Assembly: GCF_008122505.1 (NCBI RefSeq)
Contig: NZ_VSSB01000001.1
Span: 604,891 to 668,890, forward strand
DNA length: 64,000 nt
Direction of reading: 5' to 3'
Source: Agromyces mariniharenae
GTDB taxonomy: Bacteria; Actinomycetota; Actinomycetes; Actinomycetales; Microbacteriaceae
Part shown: one piece after another, positions 8,000-17,016 of the stretch
How positions within the stretch are numbered: position 1 is the stretch's first letter
Layout of the letters: each line of letters starts with the position of its first letter
Translations under genes and position numbers: made by a program
Notes under the pieces: generated by a model
The model's database searches: none
What the model saw: only the letters and a program-made list of their open reading frames with translations
What the model was told of the DNA's origin: nothing

Positions 8000-10900
8000 A
8001 TGCAACGACGCAGGATCCTGAGAACACTCGCCCTCGCCACTGCGGCCGCCGTGTCGGCCGCGCTCGGCGTCGCCATCGCGGCCCCGGCCAGTGCCGACCC
8101 GGTCATGGTCAGTGCGGCCGACTTCGAGGACGGCACCACCGGCCCCTGGGGTCCGCGCGGGGGCGTCTCGCTCACCGTGACCGAGGCCGAGGCCCACGGC
8201 GGCGCCAAGAGCCTCGCCGTGACGAACCGCACGGCGAACTGGCAGGGGGTGTCGGCGAGCTCCGCGACGCTGGGCCTGCAACCGGGTGGCACCTACCAGT
8301 TCTCGGCGTGGGTGAAGCTGCCCGCCGGCGAGGCGGGCACGACCGGCATCCACTTCACCGCGGAGCAGACGCCCGCCGGCGGCGGCTCGAACACCTACAC
8401 GTGGATCGGCGGGTCCGTCGACACCACGGCCGACGGCTGGGTGCAGATCGGGGGCGCCTACGTGTTCCCCGACGCGCTGGCCGGCGCGAACCTGTACATC
8501 GAGGCGGCCGCGATCGGCGACCGGAACCCGTCGTTCCTTGTGGACGACCTCCTCATCACGACCGAGGACGGAGGCACGGTGCCCGATCCCGACTTCGTGC
8601 CGGGCGGCGCGATCAACCCCGTCGTCACGCCGGTGAGCCTGGCGGAGGGCACAGGGAACGTCTCGGCCCTGACGTTCGACGACGGGCCGAACCCCGGGAC
8701 GACGCCTGCGCTGCTCGACTTCCTCGCCGCCCACGACCTGAAGGCCGTGTTCTGCGTCATCGGGCAGAACATCACCGCACCGGGCGGCGCCGCGATCCTG
8801 CAGCGGATCGTCGACGAGGGCCACGTGCTCTGCAACCACTCGACGGGCTACGCCGACATGGGCTCGTGGTCGGCGGCGCAGGTCGAGGCCGACCTGAAGG
8901 CCAACCTGCAGATCATCCGCACCGCGCTCGGCGACCCGAACCAGCCCGTGCCGTTCTGGCGCGCCCCCAACGGCAGCTGGGGCGTCACGCCGGCGGTCGC
9001 GGTCGCGCTCGGCATGCAGCCGCTCGCAGTGGTCAACACGATCGACGACTGGGCGACCCAGGATGTGGCGACCCTGACCGGGAACCTCCGCACGGCCATG
9101 AAGCCGGGCGAGGTCGTGCTCGCGCACGACGGCGGCGGCGACCGGTCGGGCACCCTCGCGGCGGTGCAGACGGTGGTCGCCGAGCGGCTCGCCGACGGCT
9201 GGCAGTTCGTCTTCCCGAAGGGCACGCCGCCGGCCGCGGGTGAGGTCGTGCTCGACACCGACTTCGAGGACGGGCTCGACGGCTGGGGCCTGCGCGGCGG
9301 CAGCGGCACCACGACCGCGACGGTCGAGCTCTCGACGGCGCAGGCGCACGGCGGCGCGCAGGCGGCGGTCGTGACGGACCGGTCGACCCAGGGCGACGGA
9401 ATCGGCCACGACGTGACCGGGCTGCTCGACCCGTCCGTGACCTACGAGCTCACCGCCTGGCTGCGCTTCGGCGAGGGCCAGGACGTCGACGACGTCTGGC
9501 TGAGCCGCGCGAACACGACCGGCGGCACCACCGCCTTCGCGACGCTCGCGCAGTTCGACACCGTCACGAACAGCGGATGGACCGAGGTGACGGCGACCTT
9601 CCAGGGCTCCGACGCCGACGGCTCGCTGCTCTACTTCGAGACCCGGTGGGACAACGGCGCGGTGGGCAATATCAGCGACCTCTACGTCGACGACATCGTG
9701 CTCCGCGTGCCCGAGCCTCCGGTCATCGAGGACCTCACGGGCATCCGGGAGACGGTCGACTTCCCGGTGGGCGTCGCGATCGACAGCCGCGAGACGTCGG
9801 GTGCGGCATCCGAGCTGCTGCTGCGCCACTTCGACCAGGTGACGCCCGAGAACTTCATGAAGCCCGAGGCCTGGTACGACGCGGACGGCGACTTCGTCGC
9901 CGCGAACGCCGAGGCGGACGCCGTCATGGACTTCGCGCAGGAGCACGACCTGCGCGTGTACGGGCATGTGCTCGTGTGGCACAGCCAGACGCCCGCCTGG
10001 TTCTTCCAGGACGACGCGGGTCAGCCGCTCGCGGCCGACGACGCCGGCAGGGCGGTGCTGCGCGACCGGATGCGAACGCACATCTTCGACGTGGCCGAGT
10101 ACCTCGCCGGGAAGTACGGTCCGTTCGGTTCCGACACCAACCCGCTCACCGCGTTCGACGTCGTGAACGAGGTCGTCTCCGACGGCGGCGAGTTCACCGA
10201 CGGCCTGCGCCGCAGCGAGTGGTACCGGATCCTCGGGGAGGAGTTCATCGACCTCGCGTTCGCATACGCCGACGAGGCCTTCAACGAGGTCCACGCGGCG
10301 GATGGCGCGGACCGGCCGGTCGCCCTCTTCATCAACGACTACAACACCGAGCAGGGCGGCAAGCAGGAGCGCTACCGCGCCCTCGTGGAGCGGCTGCTCG
10401 CACGTGGCGTGCCGGTCGACGGCGTGGGACACCAGTTCCACGTGAGCCTCGCGATGCCCGTCTCGGCCCTCGAGCAGGCGATCGTCGCCTTCGAGGACCT
10501 GCCCGTCACGCAGGCGGTCACCGAGCTCGACGTCACGACCGGCACCCCGGTCGCGCAGGCGAAGCTCGTCGACCAGGGCTACTACTATCGCGACGCGTTC
10601 CGGGTGTTCCGCGAGCACGCGGACTCGCTGTACTCGGTCACGGTGTGGGGCCTCACCGACGGTCGCAGCTGGCGTGCCGGCTCGGGTGCGCCGCTGATCT
10701 TCGACGACCAGTACCGGGCCAAGCCCGCGTACCACGGTGCCATCGACGGCGACCTTCCCGCGCCGCAGCGCACCGCGAACGTGTTCGCCGGCGACGTGCC
10801 GCTCGACGATGCGGCGACCGCGTCGCCCGAGTGGGACCGGCTGCCGCGGCACGCCGTCGAGGGCGTGGCGGAGTTCCAGCTCCGTTGGGCGAGCGACCAC

Positions 10901-12061
10901 CTCACGGTGTTCGCGAGCGTCGACGACGCGACGACGGATGCCGTGGACGGCGTGGAGCTGCGGCTCGGCGACGCCGTGATCACCGTCGGCCGCGACGGGT
11001 CGGGCGGCGTCGCGGCGGAGGTGACCGAGCACGAGGGCGGCTACGACCTCGTCGCGCACCTGCCGCTGTCGGGTGCCGTGCAGGGCGACACGCTCGCGTT
11101 CGACCTGCGGGTGACGGATGCCTCGGGCGAGACGGTGGGCTGGAACGCGCCGGGCGTGCTCGGCACGCTCACGCTCGTCGAGCCGCTGTCCGTCCTCGAG
11201 GTCGTCGAGGCCGACGCGGCACCCGCCGTGGACGGCGCGATCGAGGCCGCGTGGAGTGACGCGAACACCGTGCGCACCGAGAAGCCCGTGCTCGGGGAGA
11301 CCGGCGCGACCGCGGACGTCCGCACGCTCTGGTCGGGCGACACGCTGTACGTGCTCGCGGAGGTCGCCGACCCGATCGTCGACGTCTCGGGCTCCGACCC
11401 CTGGATCCAGGACTCGGTCGAGGTCTACGTCGACCCGGGGAACGCGAAGAACGGCTCGTACCGGTACGACGACACGCAGATCCGGGTGAGCGCCGCGAAC
11501 GCGGTGTCGTTCGGCACGGGCGACGAGGGGTTCCAGCGGGCACGCGTGCAGAGTGCCACGGCGCTCGTCGACGGCGGGTACGTCGTCGAGCTGTCGGTCG
11601 ACCTCGGCGACGCTGCGGGCCTCGGCACCTTCCACGGGCTGGACTTCCAGGTCAACGACGCGTCGGGTGGCCAGCGCACGGCGATCCGCAACTGGGCCGA
11701 CCCCACGGGTGCCGGGTACCAGTCGACGGCGCGCTGGGGCGTCGGCGAGTTCGTCGGCCCGGCCGCGCCGACCGCCGTCGAGAACGTCGTCGCGCCGTCG
11801 ATCCAGGGCCAGTCGCTCGCGGGTCGCGTGCTCACGGCCGATCCGGGCGAGTGGAGCCCGTCGCCGGTGGAGCTGTCGTACCAGTGGCAGCGCGACGGCG
11901 TCGACATCCCCGGGGCGACCGGTGCGCTGTACCGCGTGCACGGCCTCGACCGCGGCTCGGCGCTGACGGTCATCGTCACCGCGACGGCCGACGGGCTCGA
12001 CGCGGGCGTCGCGGCCACCTCGCCCGTCACCGTTCCCGGGATCGGCCGCCCGCTTCCCTAG
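8000..12061 (+). CDS. Secreted modular CE4-GH10 xylanase with CBM and Ig-like modules
   Basis: 1353-aa secreted enzyme; GAAGGAG (7985-7991) supports the start. The signal peptide ends near residue 32 (APASA). Modules in order: CBM4/9-like (~34-190); NodB/CE4 deacetylase (~221-410) with TFDDGP (Asp227, Asp228), FWRAPNGSWG and VVLAHDGGG; a second CBM4/9-like module (~414-572, TDFEDGLDGWGLRGG); GH10 xylanase (~588-913); two CBM9-like modules (~923-1060 and ~1063-1250); a C-terminal actinobacterial Ig-like module (~1257-1352, YQWQRDGVDIPGATG). GH10 catalytic residues are Glu724 in VVNEV (acid/base) and Glu842 in VTELDV (nucleophile). It should cut and deacetylate acetylated xylan. In the CE4 metal motif HSxxH, His280 is present but the second His is Tyr284 (HSTGY), so esterase activity is uncertain. 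Confidence 0.93.
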   Translation: MQRRRILRTLALATAAAVSAALGVAIAAPASADPVMVSAADFEDGTTGPWGPRGGVSLTVTEAEAHGGAKSLAVTNRTANWQGVSASSATLGLQPGGTYQFSAWVKLPAGEAGTTGIHFTAEQTPAGGGSNTYTWIGGSVDTTADGWVQIGGAYVFPDALAGANLYIEAAAIGDRNPSFLVDDLLITTEDGGTVPDPDFVPGGAINPVVTPVSLAEGTGNVSALTFDDGPNPGTTPALLDFLAAHDLKAVFCVIGQNITAPGGAAILQRIVDEGHVLCNHSTGYADMGSWSAAQVEADLKANLQIIRTALGDPNQPVPFWRAPNGSWGVTPAVAVALGMQPLAVVNTIDDWATQDVATLTGNLRTAMKPGEVVLAHDGGGDRSGTLAAVQTVVAERLADGWQFVFPKGTPPAAGEVVLDTDFEDGLDGWGLRGGSGTTTATVELSTAQAHGGAQAAVVTDRSTQGDGIGHDVTGLLDPSVTYELTAWLRFGEGQDVDDVWLSRANTTGGTTAFATLAQFDTVTNSGWTEVTATFQGSDADGSLLYFETRWDNGAVGNISDLYVDDIVLRVPEPPVIEDLTGIRETVDFPVGVAIDSRETSGAASELLLRHFDQVTPENFMKPEAWYDADGDFVAANAEADAVMDFAQEHDLRVYGHVLVWHSQTPAWFFQDDAGQPLAADDAGRAVLRDRMRTHIFDVAEYLAGKYGPFGSDTNPLTAFDVVNEVVSDGGEFTDGLRRSEWYRILGEEFIDLAFAYADEAFNEVHAADGADRPVALFINDYNTEQGGKQERYRALVERLLARGVPVDGVGHQFHVSLAMPVSALEQAIVAFEDLPVTQAVTELDVTTGTPVAQAKLVDQGYYYRDAFRVFREHADSLYSVTVWGLTDGRSWRAGSGAPLIFDDQYRAKPAYHGAIDGDLPAPQRTANVFAGDVPLDDAATASPEWDRLPRHAVEGVAEFQLRWASDHLTVFASVDDATTDAVDGVELRLGDAVITVGRDGSGGVAAEVTEHEGGYDLVAHLPLSGAVQGDTLAFDLRVTDASGETVGWNAPGVLGTLTLVEPLSVLEVVEADAAPAVDGAIEAAWSDANTVRTEKPVLGETGATADVRTLWSGDTLYVLAEVADPIVDVSGSDPWIQDSVEVYVDPGNAKNGSYRYDDTQIRVSAANAVSFGTGDEGFQRARVQSATALVDGGYVVELSVDLGDAAGLGTFHGLDFQVNDASGGQRTAIRNWADPTGAGYQSTARWGVGEFVGPAAPTAVENVVAPSIQGQSLAGRVLTADPGEWSPSPVELSYQWQRDGVDIPGATGALYRVHGLDRGSALTVIVTATADGLDAGVAATSPVTVPGIGRPLP

Positions 12062-12075
12062 CGCGGGCGATCGGC

Positions 12076-12115
12076 GGCGCCGCCGGCCGGGACTCCCCAC
12101 CCGGCCGGCGGCGCC
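12076..12115 (+). terminator. Strong GC hairpin terminator after the xylanase gene
   Basis: GGCGCCGCCGGCCGGG (12076-12091) and its exact complement (12100-12115) form a perfect 16-bp stem with an 8-nt loop (ACTCCCCA). It begins 14 bp after the stop codon. There is no U-tract, which is common for actinobacterial terminators. Confidence 0.8.
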
Positions 12116-12159
12116 GTGCGTCGGATGCCGCGACCAGAGCCCGGATTATAGGAAGATAT

Positions 12160-12201
12160 ATGCCCATAAAGCCGGGCAAACCGCTACGATGCGGGACATG
12201 A
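12160..12201 (+). other. Possible 13-aa leader ORF coupled to the DUF4232 gene
   Basis: ATG at 12160 is preceded by AGGAAG with 6-nt spacing and encodes MPIKPGKPLRCGT. Its TGA overlaps the lipoprotein start as ATGA (12198-12201). It could be a coupling leader peptide. The alternative is that transcription starts at 12198 from TACGAT (12185-12190), in which case this ORF is not on the mRNA. Confidence 0.25.
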
Positions 12202-12816
12202 GCAGCGCAGCATCCCGATTCGCGGTGGGTCTGCTGGCAGCCTGGGCAGTCGCGACCCTGGCCGCGTGCACAGCGTCGACCGATCCGCCACCGCAGTCCG
12301 CTTCGCCGACCACGCTCGCGGCACCGACTCCGACGCCGTCTGAAGGCGTCGCGTGCCAAGACCACTTCATCGCGCAGATCGAGTGGGGAACCGATCCGGC
12401 CGCTCCGCAGACCGCGTACATCGCGCTCACCAACACCGGCGACACGGACTGCTCCCTTTCCGGATTCCCGAGCGAGACGGCGTTCCTGGGCGCGTCCGGG
12501 CCGATCGAGACCGTGGGTTACGGCGTCGAAGGCGCTGCAACGGCCGACGACTACGGCCGCGCCGGCGAGGTCGTGACCATCGCTCCCGGGCAACGCGCCT
12601 ACATCTGGGCCCGGATCGCGCAGACGGCCGATCGGGCGAGCGATGACCCCTGCCAGTTCCCGGTCGCCGCGACGGGGTGTCACCCTGGTGTTGCCCGACG
12701 CATCCGGTCCGATCGTCGCGCCGGTCGACATCGAAGTGTGCCTGGACGCCGACGAGGATGACCTCCAGGTCGGCCCCATCGATTCAGAAGCCCGACCTGC
12801 TTCGACCGGAGGATGA
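12198..12816 (+). pseudogene. DUF4232 lipoprotein, frameshifted near the C-terminus
   Basis: A lipoprotein signal ends LAAC (Cys24), followed by a Pro/Thr/Ser-rich linker and a DUF4232 domain with IALTNTGDTDCSLSGFPSETAFLG and VTIAPGQRAYIWARI. Read straight through, the frame ends at 12761 with an Arg-rich tail unlike the family. Removing one G from the GGGG run at 12674-12677 restores a family-like ending (TGVTLVLPDASGP...VEVCLDADEDDLQVGPI) that stops at 12816. It is either a real frameshift or a one-base sequence error. The start ATG at 12198 lies 7 bp after TACGAT (12185-12190), a -10-like hexamer placed for leaderless transcription. Function of DUF4232 proteins is unknown; it would be a membrane-anchored extracytoplasmic protein. 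Confidence 0.7.
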
Positions 12817-12854
12817 TCACGTGAAGGGGTCGAAGCCAGGCGCGTGACCCGCGC

Positions 12855-13880
12855 TCAGGCTCGCGGGGGCGCCGTGCTGTCGCGCACCACGAGGCTCGTC
12901 GCGAGGTCCATGCGCGGCGTCGACTCCACGGCCTCCTCGGCGAGCCGCAGCGCGAGCAGTGCCGCCTCCTCGCCCATGCGCCGGAGCGGCTGGTGCACGG
13001 TCGTGAGCTTCGGCGTGAGCCAGCGCGCGAGCGGGATGTCGTCGTAGCCGACGACCGAGAGGTCCTCGGGCACGCGGATGCCGCGCTCCCGCGCCGCCTC
13101 GAGCACGCCCAGCGCCTGCATGTCGCTGCCGGCGAAGATCGCGGTCGGCCGCTCGGGGCCGTCGAGCACCTCGCGCGCCCGGTCGCGGCCGCCGGAGGTG
13201 TGGAAGTCGCCGAACCGGATCCACTCCTCGCGGATGGGGAGTCCCGCGGTGTTCATCGCCGAACGATAGCCGTCGAGGCGCGCGAGCGAGCACATCATGT
13301 CCTCGGGCCCCGTGATCGCCGCGATCCGCTCGTGTCCGAGCTCGATGAGGTGCCGGGTCGCGGCGAGGCCGCCCGACCAGTTCGCCGAGCCCACGCTCGG
13401 CACGTCGGGCGACGGGTCGCCGGCCGGGTCGACGATGACGAAGGGGATCGCCCGTGCGCGCAGCTGCTCCCGGTACTCGGGCGCGAGCTCCGAGAAGACG
13501 AGCACGACGCCCACGGGCCGGCGGCGGATGACGCCGTCGATCCAGTCGGGATCGGGCGCGTGCCGGCTGCCGCTCACGGTGAGCACGACGCTCAGGCCCT
13601 CCGCCTTCGCGACCGACTCGACCCCGCCGATGACCTCCATCGACCAGATCGGGTCGAGCTCGTGGAACACGAGCTCGATGAGGTCGGCGTGCGCCTCGGA
13701 GCGGCCGGCGCCGCGACGGACGTACCCACGATCGTGCAGGAGCTGCTCGACGCGCGAACGCGTCGCCGGCGCGACATCCGTTCGTCCGTTGAGCACCTTG
13801 GAGATGGTCGACAGCGAGACGCCCGCCTCCTCGGCGACCTCGGCCAGCGTCACCCGCTCCCCCGCGACATCCGTTGCCAT
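12855..13880 (-). CDS. LacI-family transcriptional regulator
   Basis: 341-aa repressor. The helix-turn-helix is VTLAEVAEEAGVSLSTISKVLNGRTDVAPATRSRVEQLL (residues 10-49), including the LacI hinge region. A periplasmic-binding-like effector domain follows (VGVVLVFSELAPEY, GHERIAAITGPEDM, PTAIFAGSDMQALGVL, LSVVGYDDIPLARWLTPKLTTVHQP). The start ATG at 13880 fits leaderless transcription, because TAGGCT lies 7 bp upstream. It lies 50 bp downstream of the GH31 gene on the same strand and probably senses the sugar released there. Upstream in-frame extension was rejected because it runs through the GH31 gene in another frame. Confidence 0.9.
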   Translation of the reverse strand: MATDVAGERVTLAEVAEEAGVSLSTISKVLNGRTDVAPATRSRVEQLLHDRGYVRRGAGRSEAHADLIELVFHELDPIWSMEVIGGVESVAKAEGLSVVLTVSGSRHAPDPDWIDGVIRRRPVGVVLVFSELAPEYREQLRARAIPFVIVDPAGDPSPDVPSVGSANWSGGLAATRHLIELGHERIAAITGPEDMMCSLARLDGYRSAMNTAGLPIREEWIRFGDFHTSGGRDRAREVLDGPERPTAIFAGSDMQALGVLEAARERGIRVPEDLSVVGYDDIPLARWLTPKLTTVHQPLRRMGEEAALLALRLAEEAVESTPRMDLATSLVVRDSTAPPRA

Positions 13881-13903
13881 GTTTCGAAGCCTATCGCCGA
13901 AAC
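13881..13903 (-). promoter_or_regulatory. Autoregulatory operator and leaderless promoter of the LacI gene
   Basis: GTTTCG (13881-13886) and CGAAAC (13898-13903) form an inverted repeat that brackets a TAGGCT -10-like hexamer (minus strand, 13888-13893). The hexamer ends 7 bp before the ATG at 13880. Repressor binding would block the promoter, which suggests autoregulation. Confidence 0.5.
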
Positions 13904-13930
13904 TTGCGATCCGTGAACAGCGCAGCCGAC

Positions 13931-16072
13931 TCAGGATGCCGCGGCACCGCGCACCTCGCCGGCACGCCCCTCCTCGTCGACGACGGGCACGACGGCGCCC
14001 TCGCGGATCCACAGCGGCACGGTGTCGAAGCCGTGCACCTCGCGGCGCCAGCCACCGCCCTCGACGACCTCGCGCGTGAACCAGTTCGTCCACCGGCCCG
14101 CGGGCAGGTAGTAGTCCACCTCGCCCGACGCCGAGAACACCGGCGCCACCAGCAAGCTCGGCCCGAGCAGGTACTGCCGGTCGAGGTAGGCCGTCGCCGG
14201 GTCGTCGGGGAACTCGAGCTGCATCGGTCGCATGACCGGCCGGCCGGTGCGGTGCGCCTCGTCGCCCGCGGCGACGAGGTACGGGCGCAGCGAAGCCTTG
14301 AGCTTCGTGAACGCGCGAGCGACCTCGACCGCGCTCTGGCCCGGTGCCTCGTCGCCGGTGTCGAACGCCCACGGCACGCGGTAGCTCGTCGAGCCGTGCA
14401 GCCGCGAGTGGCTCGAGAGCAGCCCGAACGCGAGCCAGCGCTTGAACACCGCCGGGTCGGGGTCGCCCTCGAAGCCGCCGATGTCGTGGCTCCAGTAGCC
14501 GAAGCCGCTGAGCGCGAGCGACAGGCCGCCGCGCAGGCTCTCGGCCATGGAGGTGAAGGTCGACGAGTTGTCGCCGCCCCAGTGCACGGGCATCGACTGG
14601 CCGCCGGCCGTGGCCGACCGGGCGAACAGCACCGCCTCGCCCGGGCCGCGCACCTCCTCGAGCACGTCGAACACGGCCCGGTTGTAGAGCTGCGTGTAGC
14701 GGTGGTGCATCGCCTCGGGGTCGCTGCCGTCGTGCCAGGCGACGTCGATGGGGATGCGTTCGCCGAAGTCGGTCTTGATCGCGTCGACGCCCTGCGCGAG
14801 AAGGCGCCGCAGGTGCGCCTGGAACCAGCGCGTCGCCTCGGGGTTCGTGAAGTCGACGAGCGCCATGCCGGCCTGCCAGAGGTCCCACTGCCAGACGCTG
14901 CCGTCGGGCCGGCGCACGAGGTAGCCGTGCTCGACGCCCTCCCGGAACAGCCTCGAGCGCTGCGCGATGTACGGGTTCAGCCACGCGCTCACGCGCAGGC
15001 CGCGGTCGTGCAGGCGCGCGAGCATGCCCTCGGGGTCGGGGAACACGGCCGGATCCCACTCGAAGTCGGTCCAGTGGAACTCGCGCATCCAGAAGCAGTC
15101 GAAGTGGAACACCTCGAGCGGGATGTCGCGCTCGGCCATCCCGTCGATGAACGCGTTGACGGTGTCCTCGTCGTAGTCGGTCGTGAAGCTCGTCGAGAGC
15201 CAGAGGCCGTACGACCAGTCGGGCACCTGCGCCGGTCGGCCGGTGAGCCGCGTGTACCGGTCGAGCACCTCGGCAGGGGTCGGACCCGCGATGACGAAGT
15301 ACTCGAGGCACTCCCCCGCGACCGAGAACTGCACCTGCTCCACGGCCTCGGAGCCGACCTCGAACGAGACGTGGCCCGCGTGGTTCACGAGCACGCCGTA
15401 GCCGCGATTCGTGAGGTAGAACGGCACGTTCTTGTAGGACTGCTCGCTCGACGTGCCGCCGTCGGCGTTCCACACGTCGACGGTCTGGCCGTTCTTCACG
15501 AGCGGGCCGAAGCGCTCCCCGAGCCCGTAGACGAGCTCGCCCACGCCCAGCGAGAGCTGCGCGTGCAGGTAGGCGGATGCCGCAGCGAGGCCCGTCGTCG
15601 TGATGCCGGCCACGCCCGCGGGCTCGGCCGCCACGGGGGCACCCGGCTCCAGCCGCATGTACCCGACCGACTTGTGCCCGCTCGACGTGTACGTGCCGCC
15701 GTCGTGCTCGAACGAGAGGTCCCACGGCGCGCCGCGTCGAATGCGCGCGCGCAGCGAGCCGGCGTCGACCACGCCGCCCTCGTCGTCGATCGCGATGACC
15801 GGGCGGTGCGCGGCATCCGACCCGATGCCGAAGCCGACGTCGCGCGGCGTGCCGCAGTGGTGCTCGATGCGCACCCGGATCACGCCCTCGGCCGGGCTCG
15901 CGAGCGAGACCGTGAGCATCGGCCGGTTGAGCGTGTCGCCCCGCGTCGCGACGACGCGCGTCGGCGCCCAGGCGACGAGCTCGTCGCCGTCGACCGCGAG
16001 GTCGCGGGCCTCCTGCGCGTAGAGCGCCTCGACGCCGGGCCGGGTGTGCCAGAACCCATCGGTGAACTTCAT
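13931..16072 (-). CDS. yicI: GH31 alpha-xylosidase (YicI type)
   Basis: 713-aa cytosolic glycoside hydrolase family 31 enzyme. The YicI-type alpha-xylosidase signature KTDFGERIPIDVAWHDGSDP holds nucleophile Asp435. The acid/base is Asp501 in VHWGGDNSSTF. GYWSHDIGGFE and LLSSHSRLHGS flank the active site as in known alpha-xylosidases. The N-terminal beta-sandwich (MKFTDGFWHTRPGVEALYA) and its length suit the family. It removes alpha-1,6-xylose from xyloglucan oligosaccharides or isoprimeverose. It is last in an operon with two permeases and a binding protein: its ATG lies 2 bp after the permease stop, with AGGAG upstream. Xylose released would feed the divergent xylA-xylB genes. Confidence 0.95.
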   Translation of the reverse strand: MKFTDGFWHTRPGVEALYAQEARDLAVDGDELVAWAPTRVVATRGDTLNRPMLTVSLASPAEGVIRVRIEHHCGTPRDVGFGIGSDAAHRPVIAIDDEGGVVDAGSLRARIRRGAPWDLSFEHDGGTYTSSGHKSVGYMRLEPGAPVAAEPAGVAGITTTGLAAASAYLHAQLSLGVGELVYGLGERFGPLVKNGQTVDVWNADGGTSSEQSYKNVPFYLTNRGYGVLVNHAGHVSFEVGSEAVEQVQFSVAGECLEYFVIAGPTPAEVLDRYTRLTGRPAQVPDWSYGLWLSTSFTTDYDEDTVNAFIDGMAERDIPLEVFHFDCFWMREFHWTDFEWDPAVFPDPEGMLARLHDRGLRVSAWLNPYIAQRSRLFREGVEHGYLVRRPDGSVWQWDLWQAGMALVDFTNPEATRWFQAHLRRLLAQGVDAIKTDFGERIPIDVAWHDGSDPEAMHHRYTQLYNRAVFDVLEEVRGPGEAVLFARSATAGGQSMPVHWGGDNSSTFTSMAESLRGGLSLALSGFGYWSHDIGGFEGDPDPAVFKRWLAFGLLSSHSRLHGSTSYRVPWAFDTGDEAPGQSAVEVARAFTKLKASLRPYLVAAGDEAHRTGRPVMRPMQLEFPDDPATAYLDRQYLLGPSLLVAPVFSASGEVDYYLPAGRWTNWFTREVVEGGGWRREVHGFDTVPLWIREGAVVPVVDEEGRAGEVRGAAAS

Positions 16073-16074
16073 GA

Positions 16075-17016
16075 CTACTTGACTGCTCCTGCGGTGATGC
16101 CCCGGGTGAGGGTGCGTTGGAAGATGAGGAAGAACACTAGGGTCGGGATGAGCCCGAGCAGCGCCGAGGCGCTCGTCGTCGTGACGTCCATGAGCCGGTC
16201 GCCCTGCAGCACGGTGATCGCCACCGGCACGGTCTGCGTGTCGTTCGACACGAGGAAGGTGAGCGGGATCAGGAACTCGTTCCACGTCCAGATGAAGAAG
16301 AAGATCAGCAGCACCGAGAGCGTCGGCCGCGAGATCGGGTACACGACCCGCCAGAGGATCTGCCACCGGCTCGCGCCGTCGAGCGAGGCCGCCTCGAGCA
16401 TCTCCTTCGGGAACGTCGAGTACACGGATGCGAGCAGGTAGGTGCCGAACGCCGACTGGATGACGGTGAAGATGATGATCACCGCCCACTGGCTGTCGTA
16501 GAGGCCGACCTCCTTGAACATGAAGTACAGCGGGTAGAGCAGCACCTCCTGCGGCAGCATGTTCGCGAGCAGGATGAGCACGACGATCCAGAGCCGGCCC
16601 TTCACCCGGCCGATGCCGAGCGCGAAGGCGTTGAACATCGACAGCGCCACCGCGAAGACCGCGACGAGCCCCGAGATGAACACGCTGTTCCAGAGCTTCT
16701 GCGGGAAGTCGACGCGCTCCCAGAACGCGACGATGCCGTCGACGTAGAACTCGGTCGGCAGTGTCAGCGGCCCCGACGTGTTGTAGTCGGCCGGCGACTT
16801 GAACGAGTTGATCAGGATGAGCAGGAACGGCACGGCGATGAAGAAGCCGAGCACGATCGCGACGACGAGCACGACCCAGTCGCCGGTCGTGCGCTTCGTG
16901 GGGCCGTTCGCGCCGCGGCCTGACCCGCGGCGCGACGCGCGACGGCGGCTCGACGGGGGCGGGGGCAGCTCGACCGCGCGGTGGTCGGGGTCGAGCTCCT
17001 CGATGATGGCGGTCAT
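16075..17016 (-). CDS. ABC sugar importer permease 2 (alpha-xyloside locus)
   Basis: 313-aa MalG-type permease. A charged, Pro/Arg-rich cytoplasmic N-terminus of about 45 residues precedes six membrane helices (VVLVVAIVLGFFIAVPFLLIL first). The coupling loop reads EAASLDGASRWQILWRVVYPISRP. Its start overlaps the upstream permease stop as ATGA. It forms the channel with the next gene upstream. An alternative longer frame that continues far upstream was rejected as antisense shadow. Confidence 0.93.
   Translation of the reverse strand: MTAIIEELDPDHRAVELPPPPSSRRRASRRGSGRGANGPTKRTTGDWVVLVVAIVLGFFIAVPFLLILINSFKSPADYNTSGPLTLPTEFYVDGIVAFWERVDFPQKLWNSVFISGLVAVFAVALSMFNAFALGIGRVKGRLWIVVLILLANMLPQEVLLYPLYFMFKEVGLYDSQWAVIIIFTVIQSAFGTYLLASVYSTFPKEMLEAASLDGASRWQILWRVVYPISRPTLSVLLIFFFIWTWNEFLIPLTFLVSNDTQTVPVAITVLQGDRLMDVTTTSASALLGLIPTLVFFLIFQRTLTRGITAGAVK

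Noticed and set aside
7925..12100. 1391-codon open frame on the minus strand opposite the xylanase
   Set aside because: High-GC antisense shadow: Arg/Val/Glu-rich with no recognisable domain, and it mirrors codon positions of the real gene.
13881..15725. Extension of the LacI gene upstream to 15725
   Set aside because: The extension lies over the GH31 gene in a different frame; the LacI head domain begins exactly at 13880.
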